Assembly (NCBI RefSeq): GCF_921293095.1
Contig: NC_060252.1
Location: 44,454,881-44,518,880 of the forward strand
Length of the DNA stretch: 64,000 nt
Direction: 5' to 3'
Source of the DNA: Ischnura elegans
Lineage: Eukaryota > Arthropoda > Insecta > Odonata > Coenagrionidae
How positions within the stretch are numbered: position 1 is the stretch's first letter; every line of letters begins with the position of its first letter. The position numbers were made by a program, and so were the translations under genes. Shown piece after piece: positions 46,901 to 57,200 of this stretch. A model generated the notes under the pieces. The model saw nothing but the letters and a program-made list of their open reading frames with translations, did no database searches and was not told the DNA's origin.

Positions 46901-49900
46901 CAGAACTAATCACATTGTAAGACATTCTTCTTTTCTCAACGGCTATATAAACCCTGGGTTTGGAATTCAGATGGTCAGTTCGGAAGCACGTAAGGCTTTA
47001 TTTCGTCGGTGTTTGTGCTCCTTGCGAAAATTGCAAGCAGAAAAATGGATTACTTTGAGAGTACCGATATCGAGAATGCTTTGTTTGAGAGTAATATGAG
47101 TAGTGGTGATGAAGATTCGTCCGATGAGCGTGAGAGCACCAATGAAACCGCGGACTGTGAGAGGACTCTAGTGAAGAAGAGGTTGAGCATCAACCAGTAA
47201 AGAAAAAAAGTAAAGGAAGACAGCTGAATGTGGAATACATGTAATAACCTCGTGAAAAAGTTTAATTTTTGTGGTGCACCTGACATGAACTCGAGAGTGC
47301 TTCGGCATTTACCGGAAAATGCCAATGAACCGGATTTTTTTACGCTTTTTTGCAACCTGGCTTTTGGGAGTTGATCTGCCAAGAGACTAACAGATTTGCT
47401 GAAACTTTTTTGAATGCAGCGATGAATCGCAGAAGTAGTTTGATGGGCGAATGGTTTCCAACCACTGCTGAAGAATTACGAGCATATTTTGCATTGTGTG
47501 TTTTGATGGCACAGGTGAAGAAAAATAAAATTCAAAAGTATTGGAGTCTGTGAGCGGTCACTGAAACTCCTTTCTTCGGTAAAGTAATGCCCTATCGACG
47601 CTTTCTATTGCTGTCTAAATTTTTGCATTTCACTGATAATTCAACTGTCGATGAAAATGACAGGCAAAGAAAGATTTCTCCCATCAGTCAGTACGTGAAC
47701 AAAAGTATTTCAGTTATATATTGCCCTTCACAAAATCTTGCTGTCGATGAAAGCCTTATGAAGTTTCGCGGCAGACTTAGTTTTAGAAGTATAACCCCAA
47801 CAAGAGAGATAGATTTGGGATAAATGTTTACAACATTTGTGAAAGTTCCTCAGGATATTGTCTCCAGTTTGAAATATAGTGAAAGTCGGTGGGAGTGTGA
47901 GCAGTGCTGTGTTGCTCTTCAAATACCCGAATGCTTCAAGGATTTTCATACCATAAAACCATGAAGATAACGAAATTTACATTAAATAGTATTAGTTTAT
48001 ATTATTTTTCAGAGTACCCACCAACCAGAAAAATACATTTAACATTAAATACGCATAAAAACAAAGTATGATGGCAACTTTCACTCAAGGAACTGATAAG
48101 TCAAAATTTGTTTTACAGATTTCCTGAAATGAATTCAACGTTTGATTGTTTCCATATCAGTGACTTGATCACTGTTAAAAAGAAATACATATAAAAACAC
48201 ACATATCACTATTACTTTTTCCAATTTTACCTTCGAAATTTCACTTTGTTGCATTATTACAACAATTGTTGTAAAAAGTTACAATTTTGCTATTGTTAAT
48301 AATATCGCTTTGTAAATTCAAAATTCTTCTAACAAAAAACTAAATAACGTTCAAAATTGTTTCATTGTAGTCAAGTGAAATTTTCAAGTAAATAGCAACA
48401 TTATATGCGTAGATAAAAAATATTATTCATTTAAAGAATTTGGCTGAAATAAATCGTAATCCTCGGTAAGGGAAACGCTCAAAAAATACTAAGCCAATGG
48501 GTTAAGAGTTGGTTAGATTTCAATATTATATGTAGGGTCATCAGCCTTGCTGCAAATGACTGTACTTTTTTAATTGGTGAGGTACTAGACGTGCTCCTCA
48601 TATTTTTAATAAAAAACTATTCTGAGATACTAAAATACCATTTCTTATATATATCACTGTGTCTCGTTTTCTCTTGTGAATATTGATCTAAGTGATGGCA
48701 TGACATGGTGTAAAGAAATAATTTTGAGACCATATATGTAATCATAAAAATGTTTTAATGTGTCCTTTGCATTTATAAATCTAGGAAGCTCCATAGGAAA
48801 CATTGGTTACGGTCGTTTGATGGAGGAGGATAAACATTCAAAGCTGGCTGATATAAGCTGGCCGTAGGAAGGAGTCTGGTGAAATGGGTATAGACCATAC
48901 TCTGTGGCGTGATGTGGAATACAGGTACCAAATACTTATTCAAAAGTTATATCTCAGGGAGGGAGTTGGCACTTAGTTTCACATGATGCCTAAATATTGT
49001 AATATAAAATTGTTTGTTAGACCAGTTTGCACCAGGTTCCATATTTTATAACTTTTTGTTGTGTTCATCATGGCATCTTTGTTGGAACGCTTACTAGTTG
49101 TAGGCTTTGCAATGTCATTCGTCATTGCATGTGAAAAAGATTGTTCATATGCTATAAGTATTGCTTCTGCATTAAAAGGTATTAGCACATAAATGAAGTG
49201 ATTGATAGCTTTGCTACTTCAACAATAATTATGATTTTTATTTTTTTTCAGGGATGAATTGGCATTGATGAGTGCTAGTACGAAGATAAAAACATGTTAG
49301 CATGGTATGGTAGTCCAGAACAATGTTGACTCCTTAAGACATTTAAATTTATGATTTTTTACATATTTTGTTACATTTTTCATTTAAGTACTTGAAAATT
49401 AATTACAATTTTGTTTACCTGCATGTGTTCCTATATACTCTTTGATACTTTGACACTTTGATACCAATTTCATAGGAGTAGAAGTCCTAATTATTGAGTG
49501 TTGCTTTCTGTCCCGTCTTAGATTTTATTTTCAGTCACTGTGTGGTTTTTGCGGAGGATATGTCAATTCTAGGGTTTCTTTGAAATGAGATGGGGTTGAG
49601 TAGGTTCCGGGAATGACTTGGGTGTTGAATTAGGTCGCGAAGTACCACCAACAGGATTTTCGTACAGCTCTGATAAATTTAAGCTGGCTGTTTTTTTGGA
49701 TTCAATTTTTTAGCAATATCTTTTGGGTTATACCCATACAGATGTGAAGTTTCAACACATGTCTTATTAAGGTTTGCTGGCTGCTCATTGACAGCATCAT
49801 AGTGTTCGTGATCAGTTTCGTCATTCATTGATTCGTCAACATTCTCTGGGTCAATGATGATTTGTGTTTGAAAAGCTTTTTCAAAGATGAAGTCCACGTC

Positions 49901-52807
49901 ATTGAACTCTTCCAGTATAAAGGGAAAGATTTCTGCTACACTGAATCCTGAAACACCATTTTGCATTGTTGGGATCTTAATATACGCTTCATGAATGTCG
50001 CAACAAGGATGAAAGTTTTTTCAGGGTCAAAGTTATGTCGTTTACTGAAATCTTCTGGAGGTCATCAATCCATAAGGGCCTGTCCCTTTGTAAATTAAAC
50101 ACTTTCTTGAGAGAATCATAAAAAAATCCAAAGGCTGTGATTATGCGGGGGTATAAAGACAACATGAACATGATTACCTCTATGGAATTCATAGCTATCA
50201 AGAGAGATTTGACTTTATGGTTGTCCATAATCAATTACACATGAACTTTCATAGTTGATTTTTTTTATCCATGAAATTTTTTAGCCTATCTGCAGAGAGT
50301 TCTTCATTTGCCTATCTGTTATCAGAGCATTAGTAGATTTAGTCTATCTGGGTTAGTACTCTTTTGTATCTTAAGGAGGCCAAATAACCGTGATGATGAA
50401 GGGTTAATATTGATAAAACTCTGTGGAATGTTTGCACTATTTGATAAAATCATGTTTTTTCTGCCTGTCAGTGGGAAGTAACAATTGTTGAGCTCTTGTT
50501 TCATTTGTCTCTAGTACATATATTAAAGATTCACAATCATTATCCTCATTGAATTGTTGACATTGTCATGGCACTCTTTTCACTCTTATATAACCAAACT
50601 GTTTCCTTTGTCTCTGCAGGTGATAGTATGGTCCTCGTGTTTACAAAGAAGTATAATTCTTTTGATTGTTCTTTCTTTATTTGATGGTATGGGATCACAG
50701 GTATGGTTTTTCCTATTAATGAAGCCCTTTTTGTGATTGTAGATGCTACTGAGTATTTGATAGTGAGTGGTTCATTCCACAATGAAGTTTCACAGACCGA
50801 CTGTAATTCACTAAGGATTTTAAGTCTCTTGATTGCTGGGGATGCGAATGAAGTCTCATGTATGCTTTGTTTATTCTGTATTTCGTATGCTTTGTTTTGT
50901 ATTCTGCCATTCACCTAATAGTGTCCAAATAAATTTTTCTTAAATTGAAGTGTCATTAAATTTTTAATCTGCATTTGAAAGGTTTTCCCATTTACTTGGT
51001 TGAAATAAGTCACCTAGCATTAGGTGGGCTTCTTCAGTGATCACCATCATTAATGGGTGAGTTTTTCTGTGTAAGTCCTCATGCTTAGGAATGGTAAGCA
51101 TTCCTCATCCATGAGATGTCGGACGCCAGTGGCAACCAAGGGGAGTTGGGTAAGTATGCATTGTTTGCCCCCTGGGGAGCAAAATCAACCACTTGGGATA
51201 TTAATTTAATAGTTCGGGGGAAGTTAGTGTCTATAGGGTCTAGATCTATACGAACTTATAGATCCAGGATAGTTTTAGTTGACCTCTTAATTGTAAGTTT
51301 AGGGGGTTGCATTGATTGTGAATTCTACTACTTGCTTTCATTGTATTAAACACCATATCACATTAAATGGTGCATTTTGAGAGGATCACGTTTGTTTACA
51401 GGAATGCTGAAGGACCTTCTTCCAATGAAAAAACATAGCGGTACAGCCTTCGAAATGCACCACTTTAAATGTACTCACTGGTAAACTACAAGCTTCCGCT
51501 TTTTATGCATTCGGGGTCATAGGTGGTTTCTGGTGATCGTTCATTGAATTTACTAATCTTTTTGGGTGAAAATTAAACTTTGTCATTCAACAGAATATAT
51601 TATTAGGTTATATAGATCACCCTATAGATACTTCATGGAATTTGCATTTTGGATGAAAAAATTGAACTTTGTTATTCCACAGATAAAAAATTAAACTTTG
51701 TAATTCCACAGAAATCAGTGTAATTGCAAAGTTTATTTTTTGATCTGTGGAACAGCAATGTTTATTTCATCCTAATCGTTCAGGTTCGAGTAATTGTCAA
51801 GAGCGACCTATCGATGAGTCAATATATATCGCCAAGAGCGACCTATCGATAGCTCGATATAATCGACCAATCGATTTGGCTGCAGCGATAGTACTGCCAA
51901 CTAGCGGCCATATTTGAAAGTAACTCAATGTTGCGACGGTGGCGTCGCCCTCGGGAATCGTGGTACTACGTGGGACCTATGGAATAATATACGGATAATA
52001 CTCGTGTATACACCAGAAATAGCGGACATAGTACCGGAAATACACCGCAATTACACCAGTCCTACACGAGTAGAAACGGGATATACACGAGTTTTTACCC
52101 GTGTTTTATCACGATTTTACACGGGTTTCGCACTGCTTGTGCTGTATGGGAACCCATGGGAATTTTACGAGTTCAGTAGCAAACTGCAGCATAAGAAAGG
52201 AAAAAGTAAAATACCCCGCCTACGTAACTCGGAAAAACACCAGCTCTGATTAGCGCAATGATCTTTAGTTAAAAATGTACAGACAGAACAGCAAGAAAGG
52301 CATGTAATTACTACGGTCTCCCAAACAAATCTGTAGCGGTTTAGTTCATAGGTCGAATATATAATTTAATAATAATGCATTATGGCTAAGGGGGCAGTTA
52401 CGCAACAGTTTATCACTACACTATTTTAAGGTTTAAAAATTTCCATAGGCACAGGTTAGATAGATAAGTAAAACATAAAACATTAACATGATAATTATTA
52501 CAATTCCTTTACCGTATTTGGAATCAACTGAAGAAATATGCATGGCTTTCGTTGAAATATATAGATTCCTCCGCTAGTAGCACCGAGAACAATGAATCTT
52601 TGCGAGGCGTCGAAGCACGTGTACTGTGGGAACCAGATAAAATGTTACAGAAAAAAGCTTTATTAAAACAAATATTTCATGGAACTTCAGTGCCTTCACT
52701 TAAGTGTGTCTGGAAGAACTTACCTTAATCCGTTGCGATGATTTCACTGGAGAGGATAATGGAGACAAATCTTCCAATTCAACTAAAACGTAAGGCTGAA
52801 CTTCCAT
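31906..52807 (-). CDS. HPS5: HPS5, BLOC-2 complex subunit (Drosophila pink orthologue), six exons
   Basis: A BLOC-2 subunit acting in endosome-to-lysosome-related-organelle trafficking (pigment granules). Exons: 52807..52724, 52623..52513, 40231..39980, 39274..36297, 35275..35155, 32235..31906 (84+111+252+2978+121+330 nt, phases closing exactly, 1291 residues). Exon 1 starts MEVQPYVLVELEDLSPL, matching the vertebrate pattern of a Leu/Asp-rich start. Exon 2 (FIVLGATSGGIYIFQR) and exon 3 (EGAVTQVSVSPNE, VSSDHRGAQITAFQW, IGDDKGKISVV) form the N-terminal WD-like propeller. Exon 4 holds LLLVSTLTRSFICDT, IFCARPGARLWEV and the long middle region. The last exon ends in a RING-like Cys/His cluster (CPRCSLPL, LPCGHTLHTVC, CPLGC). 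Splice sites are all GT-AG. Intron 2 is 12.3 kb and repeat-filled. Human HPS5 is about 1129 residues; the extra length lies mainly in acidic Ser-rich stretches. Confidence 0.93.
32925..33360. other. Possible unpaired Tigger-type terminus in HPS5 intron 5
   Basis: TA-CAGTACAACCTCGATAAAACGA at about 32931 has the look of a pogo/Tigger end. No matching inverted end was found nearby. A similar unpaired end (CAGCAGACTCCCAATTATC) is at about 34347, and an unrelated-looking end (CGGAGAAATACAGTA) at about 35106. Confidence 0.3.
34068..34264 (+). mobile_element. tRNA-derived SINE
   Basis: Flanked by a perfect 7-bp duplication AATGACT (34061-34067 and 34265-34271). The head has RNA polymerase III boxes: A-like TGGCCTCGGTGGCCGG and B GGTTTCGAATCCC. 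The tail is a short unique body followed by (AAAT)n. The identical duplication and clean B box suggest a fairly recent copy. It lies in HPS5 intron 5, antisense to the gene. Confidence 0.9.
35276..36296. other. HPS5 intron 4, no other feature seen
   Basis: AT-rich intron sequence with a local direct repeat of ATGTCAGTAAGATCAG near 35950-36000. No gene supported. Confidence 0.5.
36297..39274 (-). other. HPS5: HPS5 exon 4 (2978-nt giant exon)
   Basis: Begins AKTIFQAPSFTLMELDS after ATTTCAG and ends at a GTACTA donor leaving two bases that join exon 5 as SFYRLCILSTIV. It encodes about 993 residues without a stop, including the propeller end, an acidic disordered segment (DEQDCDDEENEASDEGVYVY) and the helical C-terminal half. 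Such a long exon amid kilobase introns suggests past intron loss or an ancestral single exon. Confidence 0.9.
41386..41571. repeat. Near-perfect palindrome (arms about 86 bp)
   Basis: Left arm 41386-41471 and right arm 41486-41571 are complementary with one visible mismatch (ATATCCGCGG against CCGCGAATAT) and a 14-bp spacer. It lies in HPS5 intron 2, and the right arm is continuous with transposase-like coding sequence, so the left arm looks like an inverted partial duplication of it. Such low divergence implies recent origin. Confidence 0.9.
41486..42170 (+). pseudogene. DDE transposase-like C-terminal fragment, decayed
   Basis: Plus-strand blocks read EPGGVLVREYVKKLESEILN, VSALYSKSGKLETGLYFK, SAIYDELFIVKEGKP, then KIIPPKCTSVCQHCDVYF, resembling the last part of an IS630/mariner-like DDE domain. 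Then HSIMHHQLSSPTFNDMLRYA and a Cys-rich tail (CECSGSSF, CAWCFTILCFSCFYDNHH). Blocks lie in different frames with stops. Family not assigned with certainty. Confidence 0.5.
42350..42418 (-). mobile_element. tRNA-like SINE head, degraded
   Basis: On the minus strand TTTGGCCTAGTGG (A-box-like) is followed about 35 nt later by CCTGGGTTCAAGAC (B-box-like). Acceptor-stem pairing is absent, so it is not a working tRNA gene. Confidence 0.5.
42425..44250. other. HPS5 intron 2 segment, no gene seen
   Basis: AT-rich; only short frames without motifs. No paired repeat ends identified. Confidence 0.45.
44252..44815 (+). repeat. Diverged direct duplication (about 370-bp spacing)
   Basis: Copies at about 44252-44432 and 44621-44815 share ACATTTRTTTRYCATACGTA, GTCATGAAAATGGCCGAAGG and TTTTTATTGG with a CTCATC-GTGTG block. 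The copies have diverged noticeably. Function unknown. Confidence 0.7.
45145..45610 (+). mobile_element. LINE 3' fragment (C-terminal end of a reverse transcriptase ORF)
   Basis: A 127-codon frame with LEWIQNKYCKLLDY, NRRRQIGMFNLNGILLDKIK and FITFRVPN matches the poorly conserved C-terminal tail of LINE polyproteins (the RIQxKFLxxL and RRxxxDxxFLxKIL style). The stop at 45526-45528 is followed by an A/T-rich tail. 5'-truncated; clade unknown. Confidence 0.5.
45964..48501 (+). mobile_element. piggyBac transposon, second family, defective
   Basis: 2538 bp between TTAA sites (45960-45963 and 48502-48505). Inverted ends CCCATTGGCTTA on both strands. Two palindromes near the left end: CGGCGATTCGCCG at 45982-45994 and CCGGCGATTCGCCGG at 46025-46039. 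Located in HPS5 intron 2. Confidence 0.9.
47047..47945 (+). pseudogene. piggyBac transposase remnant
   Basis: The acidic N-terminus (MDYFESTDIENALFESNM) shifts frame near 47168 into EEEVEHQPVKKK. Further blocks are FFTLF-like, GEWFPTTAEELRAYFALCVL, VMPYRRFLLLSKFLHF and NLAVDESLMKFRGRLSF (first catalytic Asp). The ADNWF and DVVD blocks of the second half are missing, replaced by a jump to SRWECEQCCVALQIPECF, the Cys-rich tail. Several frame breaks plus a large internal deletion; inactive. Confidence 0.85.
48506..49678. other. HPS5 intron 2 segment, no gene seen
   Basis: AT-rich, with short frames only. Confidence 0.45.
49679..50914 (-). other. Unrecognised decayed coding-like block
   Basis: Four consecutive minus-strand frames (about 122, 60, 81 and 95 codons) lie end to end with little spacing: KRLKILSELQSVCETSLWNE, NNCYFPLTGRKNMILSN, AFGFFYDSLKKVFNLQ, and DFIFEKAFQTQIIIDPENVD. 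The density of open sequence suggests an old element or retrocopy. No family recognised. It may be chance in AT-rich DNA, but the last block has a protein-like acidic composition. Confidence 0.3.
51651..51772. repeat. Foldback repeat
   Basis: Left arm 51651-51705 (GGATGAAAAAATTGAACTTTG, then TTCCACAGAT) and right arm 51722-51772 (ATCTGTGGAA, then TTTATTTCATCC) are complementary with several mismatches. The left arm itself contains a short direct repeat of AAACTTTGTNATTCCACAG. Confidence 0.75.
51803..51862. promoter_or_regulatory. DRE-like TATCGATA cluster
   Basis: GAGCGACCTATCGAT occurs twice, and the palindrome TATCGATA (51844-51851) matches the DREF-binding element known from insect promoters. 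It lies in HPS5 intron 2 about 0.7 kb downstream of exon 2. Could serve an intronic promoter or belong to a repeat. Confidence 0.35.
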
Positions 52808-54296
52808 GGGCAAAATATTTAATTGCAGTCCCACAAGTATTATTTATGCGTGCATCAAGATAGGCACACAAAATGCTAACTTACAACACTGAAAACAGAT
52901 AAAAATATTCCTCTCCTTCGGTTGTGATATTCTCTTTTCCAAATATATATTCAATATTCATCGCTCACAAAATAATAATTCAAGATCACAGCAAATGAGT
53001 GTTGCACTTAACGCAACTATTAGCTCGCGTACATCTTGAGGACTTTTGGTCGTGTGATCTGTTCAGTTGATTTCATTCAAATCCAATCCATTAGACATAT
53101 CGAAAAATCGAAACCATATAATCTATATATAATATACGGGAACGATATATCGCACTTAGTTTTTGATGGAACGAACATGTGTGGACCACAATCAGAGAAT
53201 TGACTGGCGGTGGTCAATGAATTTAGAAAAATCGTGAAAAAATAAGCATTAGTTCAGGAAAAAATAATATTCCAGTACCTTTAAATAAGGGGAATATTTA
53301 TTCATCGCGCGCAGCGTTATATCCACGAAAAATTTTCCGATTTCACTAATGACTTTCTTTGTTTTATAAGTACCTCAGTCATTGCTAAGGCTTCTTCAAC
53401 ATTTCTCATTTCACTTAAGCAATATAAAAATTTCAGTTGACCGTTTGAGTCGAAGACAGACTAATTCAGCTTTAAATCTGAGCCATTATCGAAATTAATG
53501 ACGGGCTACGATAATTAGATGATATAGTATTACAGATAGTATTCATACAACAGCATCTAGAAGTTTGCTAAATTCCTAAGAGGATTGATGATGTAGTCAT
53601 ATCGTTAGGTAAGAAGGCAGTAGGTATTTTGGCATGATTTTTACTCTTTCTTTTTCTCTTCAGAATGACGAAAGAAAATATTACCTCGTGATAGGTTGAT
53701 GTTAATAAACACGTCATTGTTACTAACATTCCGTGACAGCATCAACCATTTACTGCATTGTTTCTCTCCCAATTACCTCGCACGACTGCGCAAATGCGTC
53801 TGTATTTTTCTATCGAATATATCGTCTGCTTCGGTTTTCAGATTGGATCAAGATCCATCAAATATGGCGGTAGTTCTCCGAAGATGTATTTTTGCTCAAA
53901 TACACCGTTGTTCCCAATAAAGAGACAGTATTAATCACAGAAGAGTATTTAATCATATCCCATAAAACCAACATTTAATACACGGATGAAGAGCAACTGT
54001 CAATAGTGGACATCATACGTAAAACCAAAACAATAGGATCACAGATTAACGGTGAGTGTGTACACCTTAATCCTCTAGAGCAATATAGCAATTGATGGTA
54101 ATTAGTGTGAGGAGCCATAACTGACGGATGCTGCGCAATATGATTGCCACAAAATGTAGTCATTCGTGGGAAGCGAAAATAATACTTTTGAGTATGAAAT
54201 GTTAGTGCGAATTATTTATTCTGTACTCCGTTCACAATTTTGGGTATTGTCCTTCTCATTTTCAGAAATAACACTAAATGTTGACTATGTCCTGTC
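52808..54296. promoter_or_regulatory. Head-to-head intergenic region of HPS5 and FBXO8
   Basis: 1.49 kb between the two start codons contains both 5' UTRs and presumably both promoters. No TATA box or paired transposon ends stand out. Confidence 0.55.
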
Positions 54297-57200
54297 ATGG
54301 GGCAAGCAGTTCGGAGGTTTATGCCTGTGGACTTCGAAGTGGATATCATTCTTAGATTTTTAGAATTTGAACCAGAACCGAATCCAATATATGACAAAAG
54401 ATGGAATGGTAAAGTACTGCAATATCGCAGCGTCTGTTATTTACCGAGAAGGTTATCACCACACATTTTTCTTCGTATTTTAACTTCTGCTTTCAGGAAG
54501 TGACAACTTGACAAATAAATTCCCCGACTTAAACGATCTGCCTCCAGAACTTGGTCTTGAAGTACTATCTCATCTCAATGCCACAGATCTCTGTCTTGCA
54601 GCATGTGTTTGGCAAGAGCTAGCCGCGGACGAAATTCTTTGGCAAGGGTAGGCACCTGGAATTAGGAGACAAGATTGTGAGTGATAACAGTTTATATTTA
54701 AAACTTGTTGTTTCATTTGCAGTCTTTGCCGAAACCAATGGGGATATGTATCAATATATGAAGAAAAAAAGAAGAAATCATTTTCATACAGAAAGCTTTA
54801 CTTGGACTTGGATGAGGGTACTTTAACTTTTAACTCTGATGCATACAAGGTAAATTTCTGTACGATGCCGCAAAAAATGCAAAATCACTAACGTGCTAAA
54901 TGCCTAAAGAAAATTCTTTTTCGGTCATTCCTATCATATGTTACATGAAGTACTTCGAATTTCTCCTTCAAACAGGATAAAACTACATATTTTAATAAAG
55001 TGAGTGCTTCATGTAAAATATGATAGATCGTTTCCTACAGTCAATCATTATAATTTAGTTTTCCATCAAATTTTGACAGGGAATGGAATACTTTATTAAC
55101 CGTGGACTTGTTGCTGACAGACCAGAAGAAATTGCCAGTTTCTTTCACCATACAAACTGTCTTCATCCAAGAGAGATGAGGAAATACCTTGATTCCAGGT
55201 AATTTTACAATTTCCAGAAAACAAATAATGCCAGTTTAGTTCCTATTTCTCAGTTCTAGGTTATGTTGTTCACCTAAAATTTATGTAAATAAGTTTCCTC
55301 TCAAAATGTTATAAAATGCTAATTGTAGAGCCTTTCTAACTGGAGTATATGTGGTTGCCTGGCTGCATGTCTAGCATTTGTCATTCTTCACTCCTTATGT
55401 TTGAAATTTTCCCTGCCTGTAAGTGAGTAACAGGACTTAAATCTTGGTGTTATGATGACTACATGCTTCCGTTTTAAAGAATGTGAGCTAAAAACCTAAC
55501 CTACTGGATTTCCGATCCATATCATTTGCCTTGACTGGGACACTTTATATCGTACGTCAATATAAAATCTTTTCACCCCTATATGCCATTTATCCTTCAG
55601 CATTTCTATTGAGACATTGTTTACTCCCACCTCTTTCCGTGCCTCCAGGTTTACTTAAGATCTTCCTATTTTTGAGCTAACAGCCTATAATCATATTAAT
55701 GAAAACAATAGAACTTTTGGGTACTACGAAAAAGAACTTGGAGCAGAATACCTAACTGAAATATTTTCCATTTAATTCGTGCATTGAGATTTCGATAAAA
55801 ACGAATAACGATATCTGCTGAGAAAAACATGCATTTTCGCCATTCAAAATTTTATGGTGTTAATAACATTACATGCATAAAAGTGGATAAGAAAAATATG
55901 TTACTGTCATAATATGTCTCTGAAAAAAATAATACACAGAGGTTCGAACCACCAAATTTGTATAATGCTACCGTACAAAATCCACTGCTTTACCACTTGG
56001 CCAACTGGCTCGTTGATTCGAAAGGTGTTTTATTAAGAGCTTTGCAAAGTCATGCAAGGGTACGAGCCAGTCTTCTAGTGTCACTAAATCAAACTGAATT
56101 TTAACATCCAGTGGCATTATTTGCTGTGATATTATGGTGGATATTTTCTATGTATGTTATGTTCGCTACCTCTCATCGAAAAACTTCAGCATTAATTGTT
56201 AGAAAATATACTTCAACAGATCAGCCAATTTATGAGAGAAAGTAAATGGAAGTTGTGGAGGTGGATTTATTATCTAGCATGAGCTGCATAATTTATGTGG
56301 TATTACACATTACACAAATCTCGCTTACAATTCTCTATGATGATGTTGCAATAAAAATATTGTGGGAAGTGGGAATGCTGTTCAAATGTTGTGAAAGGGA
56401 ATGTTGTTCCCTCCCACTGATACAATAGAAAATACCAAAACACAATTTCCAAACTGCGGTGAAAGTGGTGCCGCTTCAATTGTTGCAATACTTTTGAATT
56501 TGACTGTACATGTACATATTTGGAATTCTTGAAGCCTTACACATTCTAATATGAATACATACAAAATAACAGCTTACTTAAACCTAAAGAAATCAATGAT
56601 AGTAGTTAGGTTATTTTTCGAACTTGAACTACACACTCGATCCATGAGTATTAAAAAAATGGAGTGTTGCTACTTCCTGCTCCTAAATGAAATTTCACTA
56701 CATTTTATGTGTTTTCTGAGAGTACTGGCATGAAGATCGAAATACAAGTAGTGCTGATGATCAGATGAGATTTGATGCTGGGTGATTTTTTGTAATAGTG
56801 TAACTTAAAAGGCAGGAAAATGGGTCTGAAAGTACATGTATTCCTCGTTGTGCAATCCTTGTATTTGTGTAAAATATTAGCATTACTTTCTAACGCAATA
56901 GTTAGGGAAGTTCATAAGAAATACAGATAGTGTGGGGCATAGAAGGAATATACGTTTGTTTCTTTGTTACTCGAATGTGTAAACACTAGCCATAAACCCG
57001 TAGTTGATTGATAATAACCAAGCTGGTTTGAGCATTTTGCAAAATGAGTTAAAATAAGCAATTTGATGTTTGGATATAGCCATCTCTCTGACCCATTGGA
57101 TTGCTTATGTAAACTTTCGTGGATGAATTTTGTGAAAATTTGATCCCATTAATGGATTTTAAGGACGAAGAATCTGATTTGTTTGATGCTTGAGTTTGAT

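Noticed and set aside
51914-52249. 111-codon plus-strand frame
   Set aside because: No ATG start or motif; it overlaps a segment of short TACACGRG/TACACCAG repeats and is likely chance.
55936-56012. Functional tRNA gene
   Set aside because: Promoter boxes are present but acceptor and anticodon stems do not pair; SINE-derived.
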